Assembly: GCF_022348085.1 (NCBI RefSeq)
Contig: NZ_JAKRFN010000006.1
Span: forward strand, 124,001-188,000
Reading direction: 5' to 3'
Source: Mycobacterium sp. PSTR-4-N
GTDB taxonomy: Bacteria; Actinomycetota; Actinomycetes; Mycobacteriales; Mycobacteriaceae
DNA: 64,000 nt
The notes beneath the pieces were generated by a model. That model saw only the letters and a program-made list of their open reading frames with translations, was not told where the DNA came from and ran no database searches. A program made the translations under genes and the position numbers. Positions 40,777 through 48,515 of this stretch are shown here, piece after piece; position 1 is the stretch's first letter, and the number at the start of each line of letters is the position of its first letter.

Positions 40777-41037
40777 CTACCGAATCCCCTCGATCAGCTC
40801 TGCGCCAGAGATGTCTAAGACCTTCGCGATATCGAAGCATCTCTCGACGAGGATCCCACTGGTCCCATGCTCTATCGCTATGAGCGTGCCCCTGGAAAGA
40901 CCCGCGAGAAGCGCAAGCTGTTCCTGTGTCAGCCCCTTTTCGATCCGCAGCGATTGGACTCTTAGGCCAATCTGCCTGCGACGCCGCTCCCACGCAGCAA
41001 CCCGCCTCGGGTCGTGTTGATCGCGAGCGGTGGGCAC
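40777..41037 (-). CDS. XRE-family HTH regulator
   Basis: 86 residues, GTG start. Typical HTH_3 domain, about residues 27-80: RIEKGLTQEQLALLAGLSRG, then TLIAIEHGTSGILVERCFDI. The basic N-terminal stretch (AAWERRRRQIGLRVQ) may contact DNA. Located between the two paralogous hypothetical genes on the same strand, so it may regulate them or act as an antitoxin-like partner. Confidence 0.85.
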   Translation of the reverse strand: MPTARDQHDPRRVAAWERRRRQIGLRVQSLRIEKGLTQEQLALLAGLSRGTLIAIEHGTSGILVERCFDIAKVLDISGAELIEGIR

Positions 41038-41243
41038 ACCGTCTAGTAGGTCTGCTGGCGGATGAGAAGTCTGTACAGCTAGCTGAACATTCGAAGGTGC
41101 GCAGTTCGCTCAGGCGCCGTCGTTCTACTAGGGGCACCGCTGCGCCTACATCGAACTCGAGTCCTTCTGCGCCGAAGACGCGGATTGACCCTCATCAACT
41201 AAGGGTGGCGGTCGGATCAGCCACAGCGCCGCGTGCACGCTCG

Positions 41244-41834
41244 CTACTCACGTGTGATATATCCGAGTTGCTCGGCGCAGGAAGGGCAGAGGGTTTTGAC
41301 CCGGACGTGGCGGCTTTGGTGCAGGATGCCGGGTTCTCCGCATCGTTCGCAGATGAGGGCGGAGGCGCGTTCGGCGTCTTCGGTGATGGCGTACATCGCG
41401 TCGAACAGTTCCGAGCTTGCGTCGTCGATGCTGAGCCAGCAGTAGTAGCACAAGAGGCCGAACTTCTCTTTGATCTGGTGCACCCGATAGTGGGGGTCGA
41501 GTCGGGCCAGTTGTGTGTCGGTGGCGATCACGAGTGGGTACCAGCCGGCGTCGACGCTCAGCCAGCGACCCCATCCGTCCGGAATGCGTCGCAGGATGGC
41601 CTCGATCGCTGCTGCATGCTCTCCGGCGTCGGGTGGGATGTGCAGGTCGTTGCGGTGCTTGTTGGGGTCGACGTCCAGGGCCATGAGCCGGCCGAAGGCG
41701 CCGTCGACGTCCTCAGGTGTGGCGGTGCCGTTGTTGAGTGCCTCGCTCATGGCGGCGACGTCGGATTCAGCAGCGCGCCCGAGGACCTTCTCCGCGTCGG
41801 TCAGTTCCGGGATGCCGTCACCATCGGCCGTCAC
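41244..41834 (-). CDS. hypothetical protein with GWY...KEKFG core and zinc finger
   Basis: 196 residues. Pattern GWYPLV...LDPHYRVHQIKEKFGLLCYY followed by CERCGEPG and CPSC, matching a widespread uncharacterised family in which a small fold is followed by a treble-clef-like cysteine pair. GTG start at 41834 in the GTGA overlap with the upstream 100-residue gene. It shares its core with the gene at 40244-40675. No function is known to me. Confidence 0.72.
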   Translation of the reverse strand: MTADGDGIPELTDAEKVLGRAAESDVAAMSEALNNGTATPEDVDGAFGRLMALDVDPNKHRNDLHIPPDAGEHAAAIEAILRRIPDGWGRWLSVDAGWYPLVIATDTQLARLDPHYRVHQIKEKFGLLCYYCWLSIDDASSELFDAMYAITEDAERASALICERCGEPGILHQSRHVRVKTLCPSCAEQLGYITRE

Positions 41835-42133
41835 CGGTACATCCTTTCCGTGGGGATGGCGCGGTAGCGGCCGCTGCCCAACTCCGCCAGCAGCGCCGTG
41901 TTGGCCAGGAGGCCGGTGTCGTCGGCGGACAGGACGGCGCGGCGCACGATCTCGCGCAGGCCGCTACCGCTGGCGCGCTCCGGAAGCGCGGCGGCCACCG
42001 CGTCGGTGTCGACGGTGTCGGCGGTGTCGGCGCCAGGTAGACCGGCGAGCAGGGCGGCTACGATGCGGGCGGCATCAGCACTGCGTCCAGTCGGAACGTC
42101 GTCGGTTGATGCTGCGTCTTCGGTGAGGGTCAT
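41831..42133 (-). CDS. small hypothetical protein, coupled to the 41244 gene
   Basis: 100 residues, ATG at 42133. Low-complexity Ala/Asp/Thr N-terminal half, then SGSGLREIVRRAVLSADDTG and LLANTALLAELGSG, likely helical. Overlaps the downstream start by 4 nt, so the two products are probably made together and may interact. No recognisable family. Confidence 0.65.
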   Translation of the reverse strand: MTLTEDAASTDDVPTGRSADAARIVAALLAGLPGADTADTVDTDAVAAALPERASGSGLREIVRRAVLSADDTGLLANTALLAELGSGRYRAIPTERMYR

Positions 42134-42315
42134 CGCTTCAGGTGGGGTCGGCGGGATGGAGCAAAGTCGTACAGATTCTCACCCTGGCGGCGAACTGGCA
42201 AGGTCCTATTTCGCTGCCGCCGTACCAGCCGTTGAGCCCCGCCTTCGCAGCGGGCCGCGGCCATCCGGAAAAAGTGCGCGACATACTGACGGCGGCGGTG
42301 TCATCCTGACTTCTC

Positions 42316-43140
42316 GTGACCGACGACCGGGGGCCGCTGACTGCGGCCGAGCACCGCGAACGCCGAGAGCGTGCCCGCTCTGATGCGCGTGCCCGCTACC
42401 TCGCCTATCTGGCGGCAAGGCTCGACGAACGGGGCGGCGCGGACCCCGCGGGCATGGCAGAAGCGCTGTTGACGGCGTTGACCGAGTGGCCCGACATTGA
42501 GACAGGCGAGCTGTGCCGCTGTTCCTGTCACCCGCAGCTGCCTAGCAGCGACCTCCATGACTTTGGCTTCGGATGCACGTGCACCCGCACGCACGACCAG
42601 CGTCGCGAGTCATTTCGACGGTTGTTCGACGGGATTGATGGGTACTGGCAATCTCCGGAAGGCCTCCGAATCCGCGCCGCCGACGAGACTGCCGAACAAG
42701 ACCTGCAAACCTGGCTCGCCGAGCACCCAGGCGTCGTTGTCCAAAGCCACGGCGGCTGGGCACCCGAACAGTGGCGCGGCGAAGTCGACGGACACAGCTT
42801 CTACTTTCGCGAACGGGGCGGAGACTGGGACCTCGAAATAGACCTCCGGCCCACCGGAAAATCCATGCGAATCGCCGACGGCCAGAGTGCCGACGGCACC
42901 ACCCGCTACCGACAGCTGAACCTGGAGCGCGGGGACATCATCGCTTCCGGAACAATCTATGCGGACGGTTACGGAAGCACCCCCGCCGAGCGCGCACACT
43001 TCATCGCCACCACCATCCGAGACCACCTGACTCGCGCCGGATGTACCCACCGTCTGGACAAACTGGACGCGATCACTTCAATCTTCGGCACTGCTGTTGG
43101 ATGGTGCGCTCTGTGTGGAAACCGCCTGTCCAGACCGTAG
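42316..43140 (+). CDS. hypothetical protein with cysteine/histidine cluster
   Basis: 274 residues, GTG start. A charged helical N-terminus (EHRERRERARSDARARYLAY) is followed by a Cys/His cluster CRCSCHPQL...GCTCTRTHD (about residues 67-93) that could bind zinc. A middle part has alternating Trp/Gly (GGWAPEQWRGEVDGHSFYFR), and the C-terminus carries WCALCGNRL. Divergent from the 41831 operon across 182 bp. Family and role unknown. Confidence 0.65.
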   Translation: MTDDRGPLTAAEHRERRERARSDARARYLAYLAARLDERGGADPAGMAEALLTALTEWPDIETGELCRCSCHPQLPSSDLHDFGFGCTCTRTHDQRRESFRRLFDGIDGYWQSPEGLRIRAADETAEQDLQTWLAEHPGVVVQSHGGWAPEQWRGEVDGHSFYFRERGGDWDLEIDLRPTGKSMRIADGQSADGTTRYRQLNLERGDIIASGTIYADGYGSTPAERAHFIATTIRDHLTRAGCTHRLDKLDAITSIFGTAVGWCALCGNRLSRP

Positions 43141-43341
43141 TTGGTACCTCCCGTACGCGCGCATAGGACCGGATCACACCGTGGTGTGTTGCGACTTCAC
43201 TGACATCGGCGGGTCGGGACGGGCTTACCGCACGCGGCCGATGACGGCCCCATTGGTGTGCGGCGATGCAGTCGCCGAAGGCCCAGCTCGGCAATACTGA
43301 CACAGGATTGGAATCGCGACATCGGCGAGAGGTAAGCAGTA

Positions 43342-43515
43342 TCAGCGCTTCGCTGACTGCTGCTTTGCCAGCCACGCCTCGACGGCCGCAGACCGCTGGT
43401 GGCCAGCGGGCACGACCCGGCCCTCTAACTTGGCTGACGCCTTAGTGGCACGCATCCCGGCGCGCTTCAACGCAGCCTTTGACACCACTACCTTCTTAGG
43501 GGTCCCTCGTCCCAT
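43342..43515 (-). CDS. 57-residue basic protein
   Basis: A frame from ATG 43515 to TGA 43342 reads MGRGTPKKVVVSKAALKRAG, then MRATKASAKLEGRVVPAGHQ, then RSAAVEAWLAKQQSAKR. It is strongly basic and Ala/Lys rich. GGAGGTG lies 6 nt before the ATG, an excellent ribosome site, which is why I call it real despite its size. Could be a small DNA- or RNA-binding protein; no family recognised. The flanking 200-230 bp on each side hold nothing else I can support. Confidence 0.68.
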   Translation of the reverse strand: MGRGTPKKVVVSKAALKRAGMRATKASAKLEGRVVPAGHQRSAAVEAWLAKQQSAKR

Positions 43516-43746
43516 GGCTGCACCTCCGCCAAGCCTTTACCGCATCTGGCGATCGTATGGCCCCGTGCCGTCGCTGACCACTGGTTTTGCTCGCGGGGGA
43601 TCATTAGGCCGGTAAATCTCCCGGGAACTTATCGTCCCCAACAAACATCCCTGCTCGTGATTCAGCGATTAGGCTGCGCACCGTGGGCACTGCCGCTCAG
43701 TACCTGATGGCCTCAGTTCGATCGACGACAAGACAAGGACTAGGAG

Positions 43747-44829
43747 ATGGCAAAGCGCGACGATGTTGAGCTAGAGGTGGAATCGTCAGCTGCGCCGACC
43801 CGAATCTTGCGTGTGTCGAGCGCCAGTCGCGTGGTCTTTCCATCAACGGACATTACGCCAGCCATAACCAAGCTCGATTTAGTCAACTACACGCTTGCGG
43901 TTAGCGAACCACTTCTTCGCGTATTACGTCAGCGCCCAACGACTTTGGAGCGATGGCCCAACGGCGTGCATCCTGGGATGCACCTAGGACGAGGCGCAGA
44001 CGACGGCGGCTTCTACCAAAAACGCATGATCCGACATGCGCCTGATTACGTCGATGGGGTCGAGATTACTTTTCCTTCTGGCAGAACCGCCACAGAACTC
44101 TGCCCAACAGAAACGGCGGTGCTCGCTTGGTGCGCCCAAATGGGGACAATCACGTTCCACCCGTGGCCGGTCCGACGTACAGATGATCCGACTTCTGTCG
44201 ACAAACCAGACGAGTTGCGCATAGATCTGGATCCCGAACCAGGAACCACTTTTCGTGACGTCGTGAGGGTGGCGCTTACAGCCCGAGATCTACTCGGAGA
44301 GTTCGGGATAACTGGTTACTGCAAGACCTCAGGCGGCCGCGGCGTACACGTGTTCGCGCGGATCAAGCCAGATTGGGGTTTCGACGACGTACGTCACGCT
44401 GCTATCGCTTTCGGCAGAGAACTGGAGCGGCGCGACAAAGGCGTCACTACGGAATGGTGGAAAGAACTCCGCGGCGAGAGAGTCTTCGTCGACTACAACC
44501 AGAATTGTCGGGACAGAACGATTGCCGCAGCTTGGTCGCCCCGAGCGCGCTCTGGGGCACCGGTCTCGACACCGGTGACTTGGACTGAGCTCGAGCGGAT
44601 CCCCGACCCCCGTGAACTCAACGTGTCCACTGTGCCGGGACGTCTAGCGGAGTCAGGCGACCCCTGGCTGAGTATCGACGATGAGCACCACTCGATTGAA
44701 CAGCTGCTGGATCTATGGAACGAAAACCCAGTTGAGAAAAATTTTCCTCCGGATTACCCCAAGATGCCCGGCGAGCCCCCGCGAGTGCAGCCGAGCCGAA
44801 AAGTGGCTGCTAACTGGCAAGATGAGTGA
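43747..44829 (+). CDS. Prim-PolC / LigD-polymerase-like primase-polymerase
   Basis: 360 residues of the archaeo-eukaryotic primase-like family related to the polymerase domain of LigD (mycobacterial Rv3730c; MSMEG_6301 Prim-PolC/PolD1 as I recall). Motifs: WPNGVHPG and FYQKR near the N-terminus, catalytic RIDLDP with Asp160 and Asp162, SGGRGVHVF (His), and FVDYNQNCRDRT. It fills short gaps with ribonucleotides in repair. Codon use is AT-richer than the core, and the last 30 codons are homologous to the broken copy at 34709-34798, in the opposite orientation. It appears complete. Confidence 0.88.
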   Translation: MAKRDDVELEVESSAAPTRILRVSSASRVVFPSTDITPAITKLDLVNYTLAVSEPLLRVLRQRPTTLERWPNGVHPGMHLGRGADDGGFYQKRMIRHAPDYVDGVEITFPSGRTATELCPTETAVLAWCAQMGTITFHPWPVRRTDDPTSVDKPDELRIDLDPEPGTTFRDVVRVALTARDLLGEFGITGYCKTSGGRGVHVFARIKPDWGFDDVRHAAIAFGRELERRDKGVTTEWWKELRGERVFVDYNQNCRDRTIAAAWSPRARSGAPVSTPVTWTELERIPDPRELNVSTVPGRLAESGDPWLSIDDEHHSIEQLLDLWNENPVEKNFPPDYPKMPGEPPRVQPSRKVAANWQDE

Positions 44830-44994
44830 AGTGGCCGCGCACTCACGCTGCTTAACTGCAAGGTGGAAGGAGCGGAAGTTGATCCTCGACAATATTGCCC
44901 GTGGAGAGACAGGAATCAGCCCATTCCGGCGCCGTTCATCCACTGCTTTGGCTTGATTGAACACCACAGGCGAGCCAATGGGTAGTCACAGACT

Positions 44995-47061
44995 TTAATT
45001 CGTCGGCACCTCGCCCTGCCAGTCTTTGACCACCCGATCGATATGCTCCGAGAGCCCCGACGAATTCTCGGCCTGCCCCCAGGCGGTCATGAAGTCTGGA
45101 TCGTCACTCTTCGGAGGGTTGTCGACATCGCGCACTCTGACGGCGACTGGCACACCGGTGCTGACCCCGGTGACAAGGGCATGTTGTTGCGCAAGACTCG
45201 GGAGTTGGTCGAGAAGCGCGCGCGAACTCAGCGCCGTCGCGTGCCGCAACAAGCTCTGGTCCGCTTCATGAGTAAGCCGATGTGCGATCACGGTGCCGCA
45301 CTGCGCGACAACAGTCTCACTGAGTTCGCTCGGTCGTTGGCTGGCAAGGAGTAAGGAGAGGCCAAACTTTCTCCCCTCCTTCGCAATTCGCTCGAACACA
45401 GCTGCCGAGCGACTGCCAGAACCGTTGAGCTCTTGTCGTGAGGGGATAAATCGATGGGCCTCCTCTAGCACCAGCAATAGCGGATGCTCGGCCCGAGGCT
45501 GGCTTCTTACCGCGAACTCGAACAGGATCCTGCCCAGCAAAGCGGTTACGTTCTCGAGCACGTCGTTCGCGACGAGGCTGAGATCGAAGATCGTCACTGA
45601 TGGTCCAGAACTGTGGGTGGCCGCTTGAGTGAGGTATGCGTCTGCGGCCGGCCAATCGGAGTGCGCTCTTCCTCCGGTTGGATCGACACCCATTAGCGCC
45701 TTCAGGTAGTTACCAAGCGGGTCGACGTGCTTCTCCACGCGAGTGATGAAGTCGTAGCGCCCGTCAGCCAGGAGACGGCTCAGGCGCATTTGAAGCGTTG
45801 CCACGTAACCCGCGATCTTGTTGTCGGTACCCTGCTCCCGCTGGATTCGATTCGGCAGGAAGAAATCGCAGAGTTCTTGGAGCGAGTAATACACGGGCGC
45901 GTCGAAGTCGGGCGCCGCGTGGGCACTCCCCATGCCTAAGATGCCGAACGCTGCCTGAACCTGCTTGCGCATAGCGACGAACATGCGTGCAAGCACATCC
46001 CGTTGCGGTGCTGTCAACGCCGTCCATGGGGTGTTGCGAGCGTCGACCTGAGGGATACCTGCGTCAAGGATAACCTTGATCTGCGCCCACTGCGCAGCGC
46101 AACCGGACGTTTCGCCAGCTTGGCTGTCCACCAGGGTTTTCAACCCAGCAAGTTGCGTGAACGTCTTATCGGAACCGCCTTTGTCGGAGAAAGCTCCCTC
46201 GACGATCGTCATCGAAGTCAGCAGGTTTTGTAGCCGGAGCACTTCGGTGTTGCTCGATGCGCCTGCGACACGCGCGTCGGCGATCGAGCGCTGCAACATC
46301 GGTGCTTGTACCCCTTCGCTGGCCTTGAACAGAGTCAAATGCTCTTCGTTGTTCATGAACCAATGCGGTAGGAAGAGACCAGTCGACGTCCCTGGACGTG
46401 GTCCAAGTATCAATGGCCGAGTCCGCTTACTTCGTGTGGTCGGCGGCGAAAATGACTGGGCGTACTCGCCGTTGATGTCGAAGATCACGATGTGCGCGTT
46501 GGGAATCGGGTGATCGAGAAGTCCATCAATCACGGCCGTAACAGTGCATGACTTGCCGGAGCCGGTTGAACCGACGACCGCACAATGATGCCCAAGTAAT
46601 AGGTTCGCATCCAGATAGACCACCTGCTCGCTGGCCACAGCCGATGTTCCGATCCGAAGCGCCGGGCCTCCTTTCGGGTGAAATATGTACTTGACTTCTT
46701 GAGGGGTCGCCGCTTGGACGGGGGCGTGCAGGGGTGGATAGCCAGTTAGCCCTGACTTGAAGATGTTGCCCTCGAACCGACCTACAACCGTGGCTTCCAG
46801 CTCGTAAGTAGCCGTATCGTCTTGGCTAAGCAATTCGACGCGCTCCTTCGACGCCTGACGCCCGCTGATATACACAGCAGTGACGATTCCTACGACGCGG
46901 TGAGCCCCCGCTGGCACTGTGACGTATGAGTTGACGACACCTACAGTTTGGAGACCATCCGGCCCCACCTTGGTGAAGCCCTTCGCTCCGACCTCCAACG
47001 CGACGCGGATCGTGGTGCTCCGAACATCGATGACCCGCCCGATCACACCGACGTCCCTCAC
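44995..47061 (-). CDS. herA: HerA-family ATPase of a SIR2-HerA defence module
   Basis: 688 residues. N-terminal HAS-barrel (VIGRVIDVRSTTIRVALEVG), RecA-like ATPase with Walker A VGSTGSGKS (163-171) and Walker B LLLVLEEAHRFIPS, sensor segment LASQRPSELSETV, and a C-terminal arm. HerA proteins form DNA-translocating hexamers. GTG at 47061 lies in the GTGA overlap with the SIR2 stop, so the pair is co-translated. SIR2-HerA pairs are known phage-defence systems in which SIR2 depletes NAD+ and HerA assembles with it. It is the last gene of the block that begins with the BREX genes. Confidence 0.9.
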   Translation of the reverse strand: MRDVGVIGRVIDVRSTTIRVALEVGAKGFTKVGPDGLQTVGVVNSYVTVPAGAHRVVGIVTAVYISGRQASKERVELLSQDDTATYELEATVVGRFEGNIFKSGLTGYPPLHAPVQAATPQEVKYIFHPKGGPALRIGTSAVASEQVVYLDANLLLGHHCAVVGSTGSGKSCTVTAVIDGLLDHPIPNAHIVIFDINGEYAQSFSPPTTRSKRTRPLILGPRPGTSTGLFLPHWFMNNEEHLTLFKASEGVQAPMLQRSIADARVAGASSNTEVLRLQNLLTSMTIVEGAFSDKGGSDKTFTQLAGLKTLVDSQAGETSGCAAQWAQIKVILDAGIPQVDARNTPWTALTAPQRDVLARMFVAMRKQVQAAFGILGMGSAHAAPDFDAPVYYSLQELCDFFLPNRIQREQGTDNKIAGYVATLQMRLSRLLADGRYDFITRVEKHVDPLGNYLKALMGVDPTGGRAHSDWPAADAYLTQAATHSSGPSVTIFDLSLVANDVLENVTALLGRILFEFAVRSQPRAEHPLLLVLEEAHRFIPSRQELNGSGSRSAAVFERIAKEGRKFGLSLLLASQRPSELSETVVAQCGTVIAHRLTHEADQSLLRHATALSSRALLDQLPSLAQQHALVTGVSTGVPVAVRVRDVDNPPKSDDPDFMTAWGQAENSSGLSEHIDRVVKDWQGEVPTN

Positions 47062-48515
47062 ACGGCATCAATCCCAGGAAGAGGCGGAACGGCTCCGCTT
47101 GCTGCCCGCTCCAAGGCCTCGATGAGGCTTGTGATTGCCGTGGGTGGACCCACGCTTCCGTGGGTGCTTGTGTCTGGCATCAACTCGGCAAGTTCTGAGA
47201 ACTTGCCGAGGTCTCCGGTGAGTACGGCGATACGAGAATCGGCCGCGGCCGCAAGTGCCGCGATAGCCGTCGATTTCGGGTTTGCACCGGTGTCACTCAA
47301 CGCCTTGCCGAGGTTATCCGAGTTGTCTGTCACTGCCGCCAGATCGTCATCGCTCAGGACCGCCTTCGGGTCGGCCACGAAAACGTTGAGCGCAGGGTTA
47401 CTGGCAAGACTGCGCAACAAGAGCCGATTGATGTGGGGGTCAGCAAAGCCGTATCCCACTGCGAGGACCGCGGTGTCATCTTGTTGGACTGCATCTCCGA
47501 GCAGGCGCAGCAGATCTGAATACGGGTAGGCGAGGGAGTCAGCCTCTTTGGCGGCTGTGGGATAAATGAGCACGAGCTCGTCGCCCACGAACCCGTCGGC
47601 GCTCTGCTTGACTTCCAACGATTCGAGTCCCGTGAGCGCGTCTCGCTCGACGGACGATCGCCAGTTGAGACTGCCATGGACTTTGTGGAGGTAAACAGCT
47701 CCCTCTGCCCTTGCGACTACTGATTGGGTGGTCGTTTCCACTCGATGAAAGTCGAGGCCGTAGTGGGCCAGGTTCAGGCGACGATCCACAGTCCCGCTGA
47801 AGCCGTCGATGTATGGATAACCGAGTTGATCCAGAGCTCGCTCTATTACAAGGTCGTAGTTGGTCGTGAAGATACTGGGGCGCGCGAGATTTGACCGGCG
47901 ACTGCGCACCATTCGCGACAGAAAAGTTCGGTGGGCGCGAAACGGATCAACGTCGAACGGCGACTCGAGCGCAGCCAAATCAGAGGGCAGTCGGCAAGCT
48001 TCAGCAAGCGCTCGGTTGATACTGCGGCGGAGACCTTCGACCTGCTCCTTCGGGTAACCCTTGGCCGCCTGTCCCGCACCGATTGAAACCGAGTCTTGAC
48101 CCGCTTGCCTCGCGAGTGAGGCAGCCAATTGCAGTCCATTGAGCAACTGTTCCAGGTCACCATTGTCGGTGGGGTTGATGACGGTCAGAAGCTCGGCGTC
48201 GGCATCGCTGGGTTCGCCGCCAGACTTTGTGATCAGTTCGAGCACCGTCTGATTGGTGAGGTTGCGAGTCTGTGGTGACCCGAGATGAAACGAAGCCCCG
48301 GACCCAAGAAACACGACAAGATTCTTTACCTGTAAGAGCGAGCTCAAATGCTCGCGCACCACATGCGCATCGTCTGTCGTTATGAGCTGTTTGACGACTC
48401 CGCCGACCAGAAACAGCCCGCGAGGACGTTCGACCACACGGCCTTGGTGCTTTGGCCCCGCCTCGTCTTCCGGACCCACCTGGGCTTGCCGCGCTATCTC
48501 GGGCGATTCAGGCAT
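47058..48515 (-). CDS. SIR2-domain NADase of a SIR2-HerA defence module
   Basis: 485 residues. SIR2-type NAD-binding fold: FLGSGASFHLG (69-79), TTNYD with Asn219, KVHGSLNW with catalytic-type His280, and AVGYGFADPHIN. The N-terminal 60 residues are variable and the C-terminal part is Ala-rich. ATG 48515 lies 8 nt inside the end of brxL, so translation of brxL probably leads into it. Activity is inferred to be NAD+ hydrolysis upon phage infection, giving abortive growth, as shown for SIR2-HerA systems. A frame upstream of 48515 lies within brxL and is not used. Confidence 0.9.
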   Translation of the reverse strand: MPESPEIARQAQVGPEDEAGPKHQGRVVERPRGLFLVGGVVKQLITTDDAHVVREHLSSLLQVKNLVVFLGSGASFHLGSPQTRNLTNQTVLELITKSGGEPSDADAELLTVINPTDNGDLEQLLNGLQLAASLARQAGQDSVSIGAGQAAKGYPKEQVEGLRRSINRALAEACRLPSDLAALESPFDVDPFRAHRTFLSRMVRSRRSNLARPSIFTTNYDLVIERALDQLGYPYIDGFSGTVDRRLNLAHYGLDFHRVETTTQSVVARAEGAVYLHKVHGSLNWRSSVERDALTGLESLEVKQSADGFVGDELVLIYPTAAKEADSLAYPYSDLLRLLGDAVQQDDTAVLAVGYGFADPHINRLLLRSLASNPALNVFVADPKAVLSDDDLAAVTDNSDNLGKALSDTGANPKSTAIAALAAAADSRIAVLTGDLGKFSELAELMPDTSTHGSVGPPTAITSLIEALERAASGAVPPLPGIDAV

